DNA from: Fibrobacter sp.
GTDB lineage: Bacteria > Fibrobacterota > Fibrobacteria > Fibrobacterales > Fibrobacteraceae
Length of the DNA: 49,312 nt
NCBI GenBank assembly: GCA_024399015.1
Contig: JAKSIC010000023.1
Coordinates: forward strand, 1 to 49,312
Reading direction: 5' to 3'
Shown here: positions 25,901 to 35,100 of the stretch, piece after piece
Layout of the letters: every line of letters begins with the position of its first letter
How positions within the stretch are numbered: position 1 is the first letter of the stretch
The notes under the pieces: model-generated
Databases searched by the model: none
What the model was told of the DNA's origin: nothing
What the model saw: only the letters and a program-made list of their open reading frames with translations
Position numbers and translations under genes: made by a program

Positions 25901-28900
25901 CGACGCTAACAAGGTCGCTACCATCTCCACTCCCAACAAGTACTGGAATGGTACCGAATCCATCACCTTCACCGTCACTGACCCGGAAGGTGCTTCTGAC
26001 AAGCGTACCGTGACCTTCACTGTTGAATCTGTGAACGACCTGCCTGAATTCGTCAAGCCCATCAAGGACCAGACCATCCAGGAAAAGCGTGAATTTGCAA
26101 TCATCAACCTCAACGACATCGTTAAGGACCCGGATCACAAGGGCGAAGTTCTCTCCTGGTCCTTCGACGTGAAGCCGGCTAAGGGTGCTCCGAAGAACTA
26201 CACTCCGCAGCTCTCCGTGAAGGTTGACGACCAGCGTATGGCTAAGATCGTTATTCCGGACAAGTACTGGAACGGTGCTGAACAGATCACCTTCAAGGTG
26301 GAAGACCCGGATGGTGGCAAGGCTACCTGCACCGCTCTCTTCACCGTGCAGTCTGTGAACGATGCTCCGGTTATCGGCCAGATCAAGGAACAGACCATCG
26401 AAGAAAAGCAGGAATTTGCTTCCTTCAACCTGGCTGAACTTGTTAAGGATCCGGACCACGCATTCGACAAGCTCAAGATTGAAGTTTCCGGCAACAAGGA
26501 TCTCAAGGTTGACATTGCCAAGAACGGCGAAGTTACCATCAAGACCCCGAACAAGCTCTGGAACGGTTCTGAAAAGCTGACCTTCACCGTCACTGACCCG
26601 GAAGGCGCTTCTGCAAAGGCTATGGCTGCATTTACCGTGAAGTCCATCAACGACGTTCCGGTGATGAAGGATATCGCTAACCAGACCATCAAGGAAAAGG
26701 GTTCCTTCAAGTCCTTCAACCTGGATGAATTCGTTGAAGACCTTGACCACCCGAAGAACAAGCTGAAGTGGAAGATCGAAGGCGCCAAGGAACTCAAGGT
26801 TGCCATGGACGCAAGCCACAACGTTTCCATTTCTCAGCCGAACCAGTACTGGCATGGTTCTGAAACTATCAAGTTCACCGTTACCGACCCGGAAGGTGCT
26901 TCTGATAGCCGTACCGTTACCTACACTGTTGAATCTGTGAATGACGCTCCTGTATTCGTACGCGAAATCAAGGAACAGTCCATCGACGAAAAGAAGGAAT
27001 TCGCAAAGATCAAGCTGGACGACCTGGTCAACGACCCGGACCACAAGAAGTCTGATCTCTCCTGGACCTTCGATGTGAAGCCCGTGAAGGTGGGCGCTGC
27101 TGCTCCGGCTAAGGGCAAGAAGAATGCCAAGGCTGAAGAAGCTCCGGCTGGCGAAACTCTCGCTGTCAAGGTTGAAAAGGGTGAAGGTGGCGCACGTATC
27201 GCTGTCATCGCAATCCCCAACAAGTTCTGGAACGGTGCCGCAGACATTACCTTCACCGTATCTGACGTGGAAGGCGCAACTGCAAAGAAGACTGTCCGCT
27301 ACGAAGTTCGTTCTGTGAACGATGCTCCGAAGATTTCCGACAAGGCTCCGAAGGGTGAAACCATCCGTGAAGGTGGCCGCTTCAAGACTATCGACCTCAC
27401 TTCTCTCGCTTCCGACCCGGATCACAAGACTTCTCAGTTGAAGTGGAGTGTTTCTGGCAACAAGCAGCTGAAGGTTGACCTCCGTAAGGATAACACTGTG
27501 ATCGTCTCTGTCCCGAACGACCAGTGGAACGGTAAGGAACTCATTACCTTCACCGTCACCGACCCGGAAGGCGCTACTGCAAACCACAAGATGATGTTCG
27601 AAGTGACCCGCGTGAACGACGCTCCGGTCCTCGTGAAGAAGATTCCTGACCAGAAGATCAAGGAAAAGGAACTCTTCAAGCAGATCAAGCTTGACGAATT
27701 CGTGAAGGATCCGGATAACAAGCCCAGCGAACTCATCTGGACCGTTTCTGGTAACAAGAAGCTGAAGGCTGAAATTTCTCCGAGCCACGTACTCACCGTT
27801 ACCGCTCCGGATAAGTACTTCTGGTGCGCTCCGGAATCCATGGTTCTCATGGTGAAGGACCCGGAAGGTCTCGCAACCTCTCAGATCGTTACCTTCGAAA
27901 TCACTTCTGTGAACGACGCTCCGCTGATGAAGGATATTCCTGACCAGCGCATCAAGGAAAAGGGCCAGTTCAAGGAAATCGACCTGAACAAGTTCGTGAA
28001 GGACCCGGACCACAAGCTTGAAGAACTCTCTTGGGATATCAAGGTTGAAAAGGTTTCTGCCGCTCCGGCTCCTGCTCCGAAGAAGGCTGCTAAGAAGCCT
28101 GCCAAGGGCAAGAAGGGTGCCAAGGTTGAAGAAGAAGCTCCGGCACCGGAACCTGCTGACGAATTCCAGGTGGAAGTTGATAGCAAGAACATTGCTCGCA
28201 TCAAGCTCCCGAACAAGTACTGGAATGGCGAACGTAAGGTTACCTTCGCTGTGAAGGACCCGGAAGGTGCTGGCAACTCCAGAAGCGCAGTGTTCACTGT
28301 TGAATCTGTGAACGACGCTCCGGAATTCAAGCCTGTTCCTATCCAGTCTATCGAAGAAAAGAAGCAGTTTGCTCCTATCGATCTCGCTAAGTTCGTCTCT
28401 GATCCGGACCACAAGTTCGAACAGCTCAAGTTCGAAGTTTCCGCTGGCCGCGCTCTCAAGGCTACCATCAATGCCAAGAAGCAGTTGATCGTTACCACTC
28501 CGGACAAGTACTGGTTCGGTACCGAAAAGATCAAGGTCGACGTTTATGACCCGGAAGAAGCTAAGGCTTCTCAGCAGATTACCTTCGAAGTGACCCCGGT
28601 TAACGATCCTCCTGTCATCGGTAAGATCGCTGGTCAGAAGATCAAGGAAAAGGAAAAGTTCCAGGTTGTTGACCTGTCCAAGGCTGCAACTGACCCGGAT
28701 AACAAGCCCAATGAACTCAAGTGGACTATTACCGGCAATAAGGAACTGAAGGTTGATATCAAGGGTTCTCGTGCCCAGATCCTCACTCCGAACCCCAACT
28801 GGTTCGGTAAGGAAACCTTGACCTTCACTGTTAAGGATATCGCTGGTGCATCTGCATCCACTACCGCTACCTTCGAAGTTACTCCGGTGAACGACGCTCC

Positions 28901-30269
28901 GACCCTCAAGCCGGTACAGCCGTTCGTTATCGAAGAAAAGAAGACCTTCGCTCCGGTTGACTTCTCCAAGTTCGTAAGCGACCCGGATAACAAGCTGGAA
29001 GAACTCGTTTGGACTCTGGACAACGAAACTCCGGCTTCCAAGGCTTCTAAGAACGCTCCTGCGAAGAAGGGTAAGAAGGGCAAGGCTGCTCCTGCTGCCG
29101 GCCCGGCTGTAAAGCATGAACTCCGCTTCGATATCAACGAAAAGGGTGTTCTCACTGTTGAAATTCCGGACAAGTACTGGAACGGTTCCGAAACTGTTAC
29201 CGTGAACGTATTTGACCCGGCTGGCGAAAAGGCTTCTGTGGATGTGAAGTTCACCGTTAAGCCGGTTAATGACCGCCCGATTGTGAAGGAAATTCCTGGC
29301 CAGGAAACTTTGGAAGGCAAGTCCTTCAAGCCTATCAAGCTTGACCAGTATGTCACTGACCCGGATAACAAACCCCACGAAATCAAGTGGAAGGTCACCG
29401 GCGCCAAGTTCCTCGCTGTTGAAATTTCCGCTGGCCGTGAAGCAGTAATCCGTCCGAAGAAGGCTGACTGGTTCGGCGAAGAAACTCTCGTCTTCACCGC
29501 TTCTGACCCGGCTGGTGCAATGGACAAGTCCATGGCTAAGTTCGTTGTCAAGCACGTGAACGCAGCTCCGATCATGCGCGACATTCCGGACTACACCATC
29601 AAGGAAGATGACAAGGGTGGCGTTATCGCTGCTATCAAGCTCGACCAGTATGCACGTGATAAGGACCATCGCTTCGACGAATTGAAGTGGACCTTCACTG
29701 GCAACAAGTACCTCGTTGTCAAGCACGACAAGGCCAAGAAGATGGCTTACGTTATGCAGCCGCACGAAAACTGGAACGGCAAGCCGGAACGTATCACCTT
29801 CACCGTGACCGACCCGGATGGCGCTTCTGCTAACAAGTCCGCTCTCTTCACTGTGATCGCTGTGAACGACGCTCCGACCGCTAAGTCTCAGACCTACATG
29901 ACCCAGGAAGGCGAAACCCTCAAGGTTCCGGCATCTGAAGGTCTCATGTCCGGTGTGAACGATCCGGATGGCGAAAAGCCGGTATCCGTACAGCTGGTCC
30001 AGAAGCCGCGCAACGGTAAGATGACCCTGAACGAAAAGGATGGTTCCTTCACTTACCAGCCGAACAAGGGCTTCTCTGGCCTCGATGAATTCACCTTCAA
30101 GGTGAAGGATCCGGGTGGACTCTACTCTCAGGTAACCACTGCCGAAATCAACGTGTCCTTCAAGATGAATGACCTCCGCGGCGGCAAGAAGCCTGAAGCT
30201 AAGAAGGAAGAACCCAAGGAAGAACCGAAGGCCGCTGGCAAGAAGGGTAAGAAGGGTAAGAAGCGCTAA
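22944..30269 (+). CDS. Giant exported protein of about 23 Ig/cadherin-like repeats
   Basis: 2441 residues with a Sec signal peptide (ASAGLLASWGIAQ). The body is a chain of about 22 units of 90-120 residues. Each unit opens '(V/I)NDAPV..IPDQTI.EK..F..I.L..FV.DPDH', then 'LKWTVSGNK.LKV', 'YWNGSETITFTVTDPEGA', and ends 'FTVKS'. A 23rd, different unit near the C-terminus ('GETLKVPASEGLMSG...GKMTLNEKDGSFTYQPNKGFSG') is of the tandem-95 type. The Asp-rich inter-domain motifs fit calcium-rigidified adhesins. Every third unit (2, 5, 8, 11, 14, 17, 20) has an enlarged loop; in units 14, 17 and 20 the loop is Lys/Ala/Pro-rich (KGKKNAKAEEAPAG, PKKAAKKPAKGKKGAK, KNAPAKKGKKGKAAP). The C-terminus is similarly basic (KKGKKGKKR). 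A surface adhesin or spacer is likely. Confidence 0.85.
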   Translation: MKRKNWSVTALLASAGLLASWGIAQEASDVPAVENEAPSVNGIPGESIDEGGKFAPIKLDKYVTDDADKPAQLKWSVSGNKKLKVTISPDRIATIETPDKYWNGNEDITFAATDTKGAIGSETVNFNVESVNNPPVVAQIPDQTIDEGKQFTKIRLDDFVTDPDHPKNQMLWEFDIQPVGKDQAEGDLNVEIDPNRVATVVIPDTNWYGTAKIKFTATDGEYASDSKTALFTVKSINDAPVLQKIPNQTIEEKSEFESISLTDYVSDVDDDPAKIKWTVEGGKDLKIDIDKYGTANIKIPNEYWNGSETFTFTATDPAGASVSTKATFTVKSINDPPEFVQDVPEQTIDEKQSFKPIELDKLVKDPDHSFEQLKWTVSGNKDLKVAFSGKTANIQIPNKLWNGYESLKFKVCDPAGACAESENTFTVNSVNDKPEFVKAIPNQNIDEKKQFAKIRLDEFVKDADHKNSELSWEADVKHQGKEPESGTLNVNIDESHVASIEIPDTYWNGTAVVTFTCTDPDGASIKQDVTLSVKSINDLPVFTKIPDQTIEEKNELSSIVLDEYLTDADHDISKLKVEITGNKDIKVNLNQKTREVSFKTPSELWNGSETLTFTATDPEGGVAKTQMKLTVKSINDPPVMKDIPEQNIKEKEQFKTVELDKYVEDLDHDKAKLKWTVTGNRELKVTIDANRVMKIVPPSPQWNGSETLTIKVTDPEGATDERSVSYTVESVNDVPEFVKQVAPQTIKEKAQFQPIKLGEMVRDLDHKLSDLTFSVDVKSTVKGKEAGLNVEIDAQQVAKIIIPDKLWNGADEITFTVTDPDGAKATSKALFTVQSVNDVPTLKKIPDQMIDEKQEFASVNLAELAADADHAFKDLKWTVTGNKDLKIDISKDGVATIKTPNKLWNGSEKVIFTVTDPEGANAKSEAVFTVKSINDAPVMKDIANQTIKEKGEFKTISLNDFVSDEDHDKKNLKWTVSGNKELKVVIDANKVATISTPNKYWNGTESITFTVTDPEGASDKRTVTFTVESVNDLPEFVKPIKDQTIQEKREFAIINLNDIVKDPDHKGEVLSWSFDVKPAKGAPKNYTPQLSVKVDDQRMAKIVIPDKYWNGAEQITFKVEDPDGGKATCTALFTVQSVNDAPVIGQIKEQTIEEKQEFASFNLAELVKDPDHAFDKLKIEVSGNKDLKVDIAKNGEVTIKTPNKLWNGSEKLTFTVTDPEGASAKAMAAFTVKSINDVPVMKDIANQTIKEKGSFKSFNLDEFVEDLDHPKNKLKWKIEGAKELKVAMDASHNVSISQPNQYWHGSETIKFTVTDPEGASDSRTVTYTVESVNDAPVFVREIKEQSIDEKKEFAKIKLDDLVNDPDHKKSDLSWTFDVKPVKVGAAAPAKGKKNAKAEEAPAGETLAVKVEKGEGGARIAVIAIPNKFWNGAADITFTVSDVEGATAKKTVRYEVRSVNDAPKISDKAPKGETIREGGRFKTIDLTSLASDPDHKTSQLKWSVSGNKQLKVDLRKDNTVIVSVPNDQWNGKELITFTVTDPEGATANHKMMFEVTRVNDAPVLVKKIPDQKIKEKELFKQIKLDEFVKDPDNKPSELIWTVSGNKKLKAEISPSHVLTVTAPDKYFWCAPESMVLMVKDPEGLATSQIVTFEITSVNDAPLMKDIPDQRIKEKGQFKEIDLNKFVKDPDHKLEELSWDIKVEKVSAAPAPAPKKAAKKPAKGKKGAKVEEEAPAPEPADEFQVEVDSKNIARIKLPNKYWNGERKVTFAVKDPEGAGNSRSAVFTVESVNDAPEFKPVPIQSIEEKKQFAPIDLAKFVSDPDHKFEQLKFEVSAGRALKATINAKKQLIVTTPDKYWFGTEKIKVDVYDPEEAKASQQITFEVTPVNDPPVIGKIAGQKIKEKEKFQVVDLSKAATDPDNKPNELKWTITGNKELKVDIKGSRAQILTPNPNWFGKETLTFTVKDIAGASASTTATFEVTPVNDAPTLKPVQPFVIEEKKTFAPVDFSKFVSDPDNKLEELVWTLDNETPASKASKNAPAKKGKKGKAAPAAGPAVKHELRFDINEKGVLTVEIPDKYWNGSETVTVNVFDPAGEKASVDVKFTVKPVNDRPIVKEIPGQETLEGKSFKPIKLDQYVTDPDNKPHEIKWKVTGAKFLAVEISAGREAVIRPKKADWFGEETLVFTASDPAGAMDKSMAKFVVKHVNAAPIMRDIPDYTIKEDDKGGVIAAIKLDQYARDKDHRFDELKWTFTGNKYLVVKHDKAKKMAYVMQPHENWNGKPERITFTVTDPDGASANKSALFTVIAVNDAPTAKSQTYMTQEGETLKVPASEGLMSGVNDPDGEKPVSVQLVQKPRNGKMTLNEKDGSFTYQPNKGFSGLDEFTFKVKDPGGLYSQVTTAEINVSFKMNDLRGGKKPEAKKEEPKEEPKAAGKKGKKGKKR

Positions 30270-30298
30270 TCCTTAGCGACCCTTTCTCCTGAAAGATT

Positions 30299-30336
30299 AA
30301 AAGTCCTGTCTGCAGAAATGCAGGCGGGACTTTTTG
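30299..30336 (+). terminator. Rho-independent terminator
   Basis: A 13-bp stem AGTCCTGTCTGCA/TGCAGGCGGGACT (two G-T pairs) with T5 after it, 30 nt beyond the giant gene. Confidence 0.85.
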
Positions 30337-30423
30337 TTTTGTAGGTCGTGAGGAAAACTGCTGCCGAGTTTCTAGAGCCGCGGGGGAGGTGGATTGGAGT
30401 TGCGCGGCTTTCTTGTTTGTGCG

Positions 30424-30454
30424 GAAAAAAAAGCCCCGCCGGATGGCGGAGCTT
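30424..30454 (-). terminator. Terminator of the ABC-F gene
   Basis: AAGCCCCGCC (30431-30440) / GGCGGAGCTT (30445-30454), GGAT loop; minus-strand T tract at 30424-30432. Confidence 0.8.
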
Positions 30455-30497
30455 CTTTAAATTTTGATTGCGTCGCAGTTTCGCTGCGCGGTCACAA

Positions 30498-32099
30498 TTA
30501 TCGCTTCTTGTTAGCCTTGGACTTGGATTCGTACCATTCATCGAAGGTGATAGAACGGTCGAGGACTCCATCCGGTGTAAGTTCAAGAACGCGGTTTGCA
30601 ACGGTCTGTGCAAATTCGTGGTCCTGAGTACAGAAGATGATCGGACCCTGGAATGCGGTCAAGCCGTTGTTCAGGGCGGTAATGGCTTCCAAGTCAAGGT
30701 GAGCGGTTGGTTCGTCCAACAGCAAGCAGTTTGCGTTGGAAAGCATCATCTTGGAGAGCATGCAGCGGACCTTTTCACCACCGGAAAGAACGTTACAGCT
30801 CTTGAGGGCTTCTTCGCCGGTGAAGAGCATACGGCCAAGGAATCCGCGGATGAAGGTTTCGTCCTGTTCCTTACTGTACTGACGGAGCCAGTCAACCAGG
30901 GAAAGTTCGCTCTGGAAGTAGGCGTCGTTGTTCTTCGGGAAGTAGTTCTGGGTAATGGTGTTGCCCCACTTGACTACGCCTTCAGCGGTCGGAATTTCTC
31001 CAGCAATCATCTGGAAGAAAGCTGTCTTGAGAGTGCCGTATTCACCAACGAGGGCAACCTTGTCGCCGTTGTTCAGGTTGAAGTTGAGACCCTTGCAGAT
31101 GATGCCGTCACCGCCATCGATGTCCATGTTCTTGACTTCAAGAACAATCTTACCCGGTTCGCGGTCCATCTTGAAGTTGACCCAGGGGAACTTACGGCTG
31201 GAGGCCGGCATTTCTTCCACGGTCATCTTGTCGAGGAGTTTCTTACGGGAGGTGGCCTGCTTAGCCTTTGCTGCGTTGGATGCGAAGCGGCGGATAAAGG
31301 CCTTCAATTCTTCGATCTTTTCTTCTGCACGGCGGTTCTGGTCCTTACGCTGCTTCTGGGCAAGCTGGCTAGCTGCGTACCAGAATTCGTAGTTACCACC
31401 GTAGATGTTGATCTTACCGTAGTCGATATCGCAAGTGTGGGTACAAACTGCGTTGAGGAAGTGACGGTCATGGCTCACCACGATCACCACGTTTTCAAAA
31501 CGTTCCAGATAGTCTTCCAGCCAGGCGACGGTATCCAAGTCCAAGTGGTTGGTCGGTTCGTCGAGCAGCAAAATGTCCGGGTTGCCAAACAGGGCCTGTG
31601 CCAAAAGCACGCGGATCTTCTGGTTGCCATCCAGGTCTGCCATGAGGCTGTAGTGGAATTCTTCAGGAATGCCAAGGCCCTTCAAGAGGACTGCGGCGCT
31701 GGAGTCGGCTTCGTAACCGCCGATTTCGCCGAAGCGTTCTTCCACCTTGATGGCTTCTTCGCCCTGTGCATCGGTCATTTCGGGGAGTGCGTAGAGTTCT
31801 TCGCGCTTCTTGCCCAGTTCGTAAAGTTCCGGGTAGCCCATCATGACGGTTTCGAGAACTGTGTTCTGTTCGTAGGCGAAGTGGTCCTGCTTAAGGACGG
31901 CGATGCGTTCGCCCGGGTTCTTGGTGACTTCACCAGTATTGGGTTCAAGTTCACCGCTCAAAATCTTGAGGAAGGTTGATTTGCCGGCGCCGTTGGCACC
32001 GATAACACCATAGCAGTTGCCGGGCTTGAAGGAAAGGTTCACTTCCTTGAAAAGCACGCGGCTACCATATTGAAGACTTACATTAGATACATTCAGCAT
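30498..32099 (-). CDS. ABC-F family ATPase (YbiT-like)
   Basis: 533 residues, two nucleotide-binding domains and no membrane span. Domain 1 has Walker A GANGAGKST and Walker B LLLDEPTNHLDLD; its signature is degenerate (DLDGNQKIRVLLAQALF instead of LSGGQ). Domain 2 has a weak P-loop (VGEYGTLKTAFFQM, lacking the GKST core), an intact signature (LSGGEKVRCML) and LLLDEPTAHLDLE. The charged linker between them (KQRKDQNRRAEEKIEELKAF) fits the ABC-F P-site tRNA-interacting motif. YbiT-like ABC-F proteins act on ribosomes as translation factors. It overlaps nothing and is 12 nt downstream of the activase gene, so the two are likely one operon. Confidence 0.85.
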   Translation of the reverse strand: MLNVSNVSLQYGSRVLFKEVNLSFKPGNCYGVIGANGAGKSTFLKILSGELEPNTGEVTKNPGERIAVLKQDHFAYEQNTVLETVMMGYPELYELGKKREELYALPEMTDAQGEEAIKVEERFGEIGGYEADSSAAVLLKGLGIPEEFHYSLMADLDGNQKIRVLLAQALFGNPDILLLDEPTNHLDLDTVAWLEDYLERFENVVIVVSHDRHFLNAVCTHTCDIDYGKINIYGGNYEFWYAASQLAQKQRKDQNRRAEEKIEELKAFIRRFASNAAKAKQATSRKKLLDKMTVEEMPASSRKFPWVNFKMDREPGKIVLEVKNMDIDGGDGIICKGLNFNLNNGDKVALVGEYGTLKTAFFQMIAGEIPTAEGVVKWGNTITQNYFPKNNDAYFQSELSLVDWLRQYSKEQDETFIRGFLGRMLFTGEEALKSCNVLSGGEKVRCMLSKMMLSNANCLLLDEPTAHLDLEAITALNNGLTAFQGPIIFCTQDHEFAQTVANRVLELTPDGVLDRSITFDEWYESKSKANKKR

Positions 32100-32111
32100 A
32101 GATATTCGTAA

Positions 32112-35100
32112 TTAGTGTTGGTTAGCCTTTTCCAGTTCGCGGGCGTTGATGATGAGCATCTGCAAACGGTTTTCGATGTTTGCAAAGCTGGTATCCGGAT
32201 CGTAGTCCAGAGACAGCACCTGGATATGGGGGCAACGTTCCTTCACAGCCTTGGTCAAGCCACGGCCAGAAATATGGTTGGCCAAGCAAGCGAAGGGCTG
32301 GAGGATGATATGGCTGTTGATGCCGTGCTGAGAGTTGTACAGGATTTCACCCGGGATCAGCCAGCCTTCGCCAGTGTTGTAGGACGGGTCGATAATGTCG
32401 CCCACCATGTTCACCAGTTCATAGCAGTCTGCGTGGTGTTCGTACAGCTTGAAGTGTTCTTCCATTTCTCTACGAGCAACGTTGATAGCATGGGTGTAAA
32501 CCTTAGCGGTTGCACCACCGATAACGCGGTCTTCGATGGGGTTAGCGGAGAAACCACGACGAATCTTTTCGGCACGGACAACTTCGTCCACGCGGAAGAA
32601 GTCGGTCATACCCGGCAGGTAGACTTCCATGCCGTTGTTCATCAGGTATTCTTCGATGTAGCCGTTTGCGCTGGGGTGGTAGTTCATGAGAATTTCACCA
32701 AGCACAGCGACGCGAGGCTTGCGGATACCCTTCTTACGGTCTTCAGTAATTTCGACAGTGTTGAAGGCTTCGATGGCATCGCGGAACAGGTTGATCACAG
32801 CCTTGGGGTTTGCCAGTTCAAGCTTGGAGAGAACGGCAACGCGTTCCATGATTCGCGGCATCCATTCGTCATAAACCTTCTGGGTGTCGCCCTTGTTCAC
32901 TTCGTAGGGGCGAAGTGCGCGGTACATGGTTTCAAGGCCATCCATGGTGACGAGACCCCACAGCATGTGGAGACGGAAGTCCAGACCCAGGATGAAGCCC
33001 GGGTGCATGTTCTTGTTGTCGGAACCTGTGGTAATGATGGATACGTTGGGATAGCCGGCTTCGTCCAGAGCCTTACGGGCGAGAACGGCGTACTGCACTG
33101 CACGGCAGTTTTCGCAGTTCTTTGCAAGACCGATGGAGATTTCTTCCTGCTTTGCTTCAGGATGCTGTTCCAACCAGAGGAGGTTTTCACCGATGTTCAC
33201 CTGGCAGGGGAAGCAGATGTCGTTATGGACGAACTTCTTGCCCAGTTCGATAGCGCGCTTGTCTGCAACGGGGAGCGGAGAAGCCTTGTAACCCTTGGCA
33301 CGCATGTAGGCGGCGGCGAGCACGCTGAATGCGGGGGAGAGGTTCGGAACCAGGATGGTGCGCTTTGCCTTGTCATCCTTGGTGAACGGGGTGGTAAAGA
33401 GCGGTTCGTTGGATTCGGGCTTTTCGGGCAGGTTGGCTGCGCGACGAGCCTTCACGGTTTCGATAAAGCTCTTGATACGGATGCCCACCGGACCACGTGC
33501 GTCACCTTCGTCCAGCTTGAGCATCAGCATTTCCTTGTTGGAATCGCGGTGCATCATGCGCATCATTTCGTCGGTCAAGATGGAGTCATGGCCGCAACCG
33601 AAGCTCACGATCTGAGCGAGTTCCACGTTGGGGTCCTTGGCTGCAATCATGGTGGCGCCAATCATGCGGAGGTGGAAGGTGTTCTTGATTTCCACACGGG
33701 TGGAGTTCGGAACATCCTGGTCGTAAACGCCCGGGAGAGATTCGGTGGTGAGCACCGGAATGCCCATGGCGGTAAAGTGGCTTGCAATGTTATGGTTGAT
33801 CAGCGGGTCAACGTGATATGGACGACCTGCGATCACCACGGCGAAGCTGTTCTTTGCACGGACGTCGTCCAGAATCTTCTGACCTTCTTCCAGCAAAGTG
33901 GTGCGGTAGTTGTTGAGGGCCTTTTCGCCTTCGTCAACAGCCTTGTTGATGAGCTTCTTGTCGAGGCCCCAGTGTTCGCTGAACCAGTCGATGGTCTGGG
34001 AACGACGGAGCTTTGCATTGAACCAGTGGAACACGGGCTGATCCATGGGTACGCCGTAGTTGCGTTCCGGATCATCGGTGTTCTTACAAACGTTGGGGTA
34101 ACCCTGGACCACCGGGCAAACGGCGGTAGCGTTAAACTTGGTGTGGTCACTGGGAACGGCTACCATCATGGGGAAGAAGATGCGGTCCACCTTCTTGTCG
34201 ATGAGGCTGAGGACGTGGCCATGGACAAGCTTTGCAGGGAAGCAGACGGTGTCAGAGGGCACGCTGTGGAGGCCGGCTTCGAACATCTTGTAGTCGGAGC
34301 TGCGGCTGACGACAACAGTGTAACCGAGGCTGGTGAAGAATGCCTTCCAGAAGGGGAGGCTGGCCCAGAATTCGAGAGCGCGAGGAATACCGATGGTCTT
34401 CGGGGTACCGTCTGCGTTCTTCAGCGGTTCCACCAACTTGGCCGGAGCGTAGTCCTTGACCAGGAGCTGGTTGGTGCGCTTGATCATGTCGGGCACAGAC
34501 ATCATCTTCTTGTTGATTTCTGCAATGAGTGCCTTGGTCTTCGGATCGTTGGGGTCGGCGGTGACTTCACCACGTTCGCAACGGTTACCGGTGACGAAGC
34601 TCTGGCCGTCGCTAAAGGTAACGATGGTACGAGAGCAATGGTTGGTGCAGTACTGGCAGAGCTGACCCGGCTGGTTGTGCCAGCTGAAGGTCTTCATTGC
34701 TTCGAGGCCGATAAAGCTGGACTTCAGTTCCGGATTGGTCTTGCGCTTTTCTTCCATGAACTTCTTGGTGAGAAGAGCGATACCGATGGCGCCCATTTCA
34801 CCCGGACGTTCCGGACGGATGGGCTTGAGGCCAGTGTACTGTTCAAAGGCGCGGAGCACAGCGTTGTTCTTGAAGGTACCGCCCTGCACAACCACCTTCT
34901 TACCGAGGGTGTTGAGGTTACGGATACGGATCACCTTGGTGAACACGTTGTTAATGATAGAACGGCAGATACCTGCGATAATATCTTCGGGCTGCTTACC
35001 ATCACGCTGTTCGGTGATGATGGAGCTGTTCATGAACACGGTGCAGCGGGAACCCAGCTGAGAGGGGCTCTTGGCGTTGAATGCCATTTCTGCAATCTTT

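Noticed and set aside
22938-29765. 2275-codon open frame on the minus strand
   Set aside because: Exact antisense of the repeat protein; no start signal, its repeats mirror those of the sense protein, and codon bias explains the openness.
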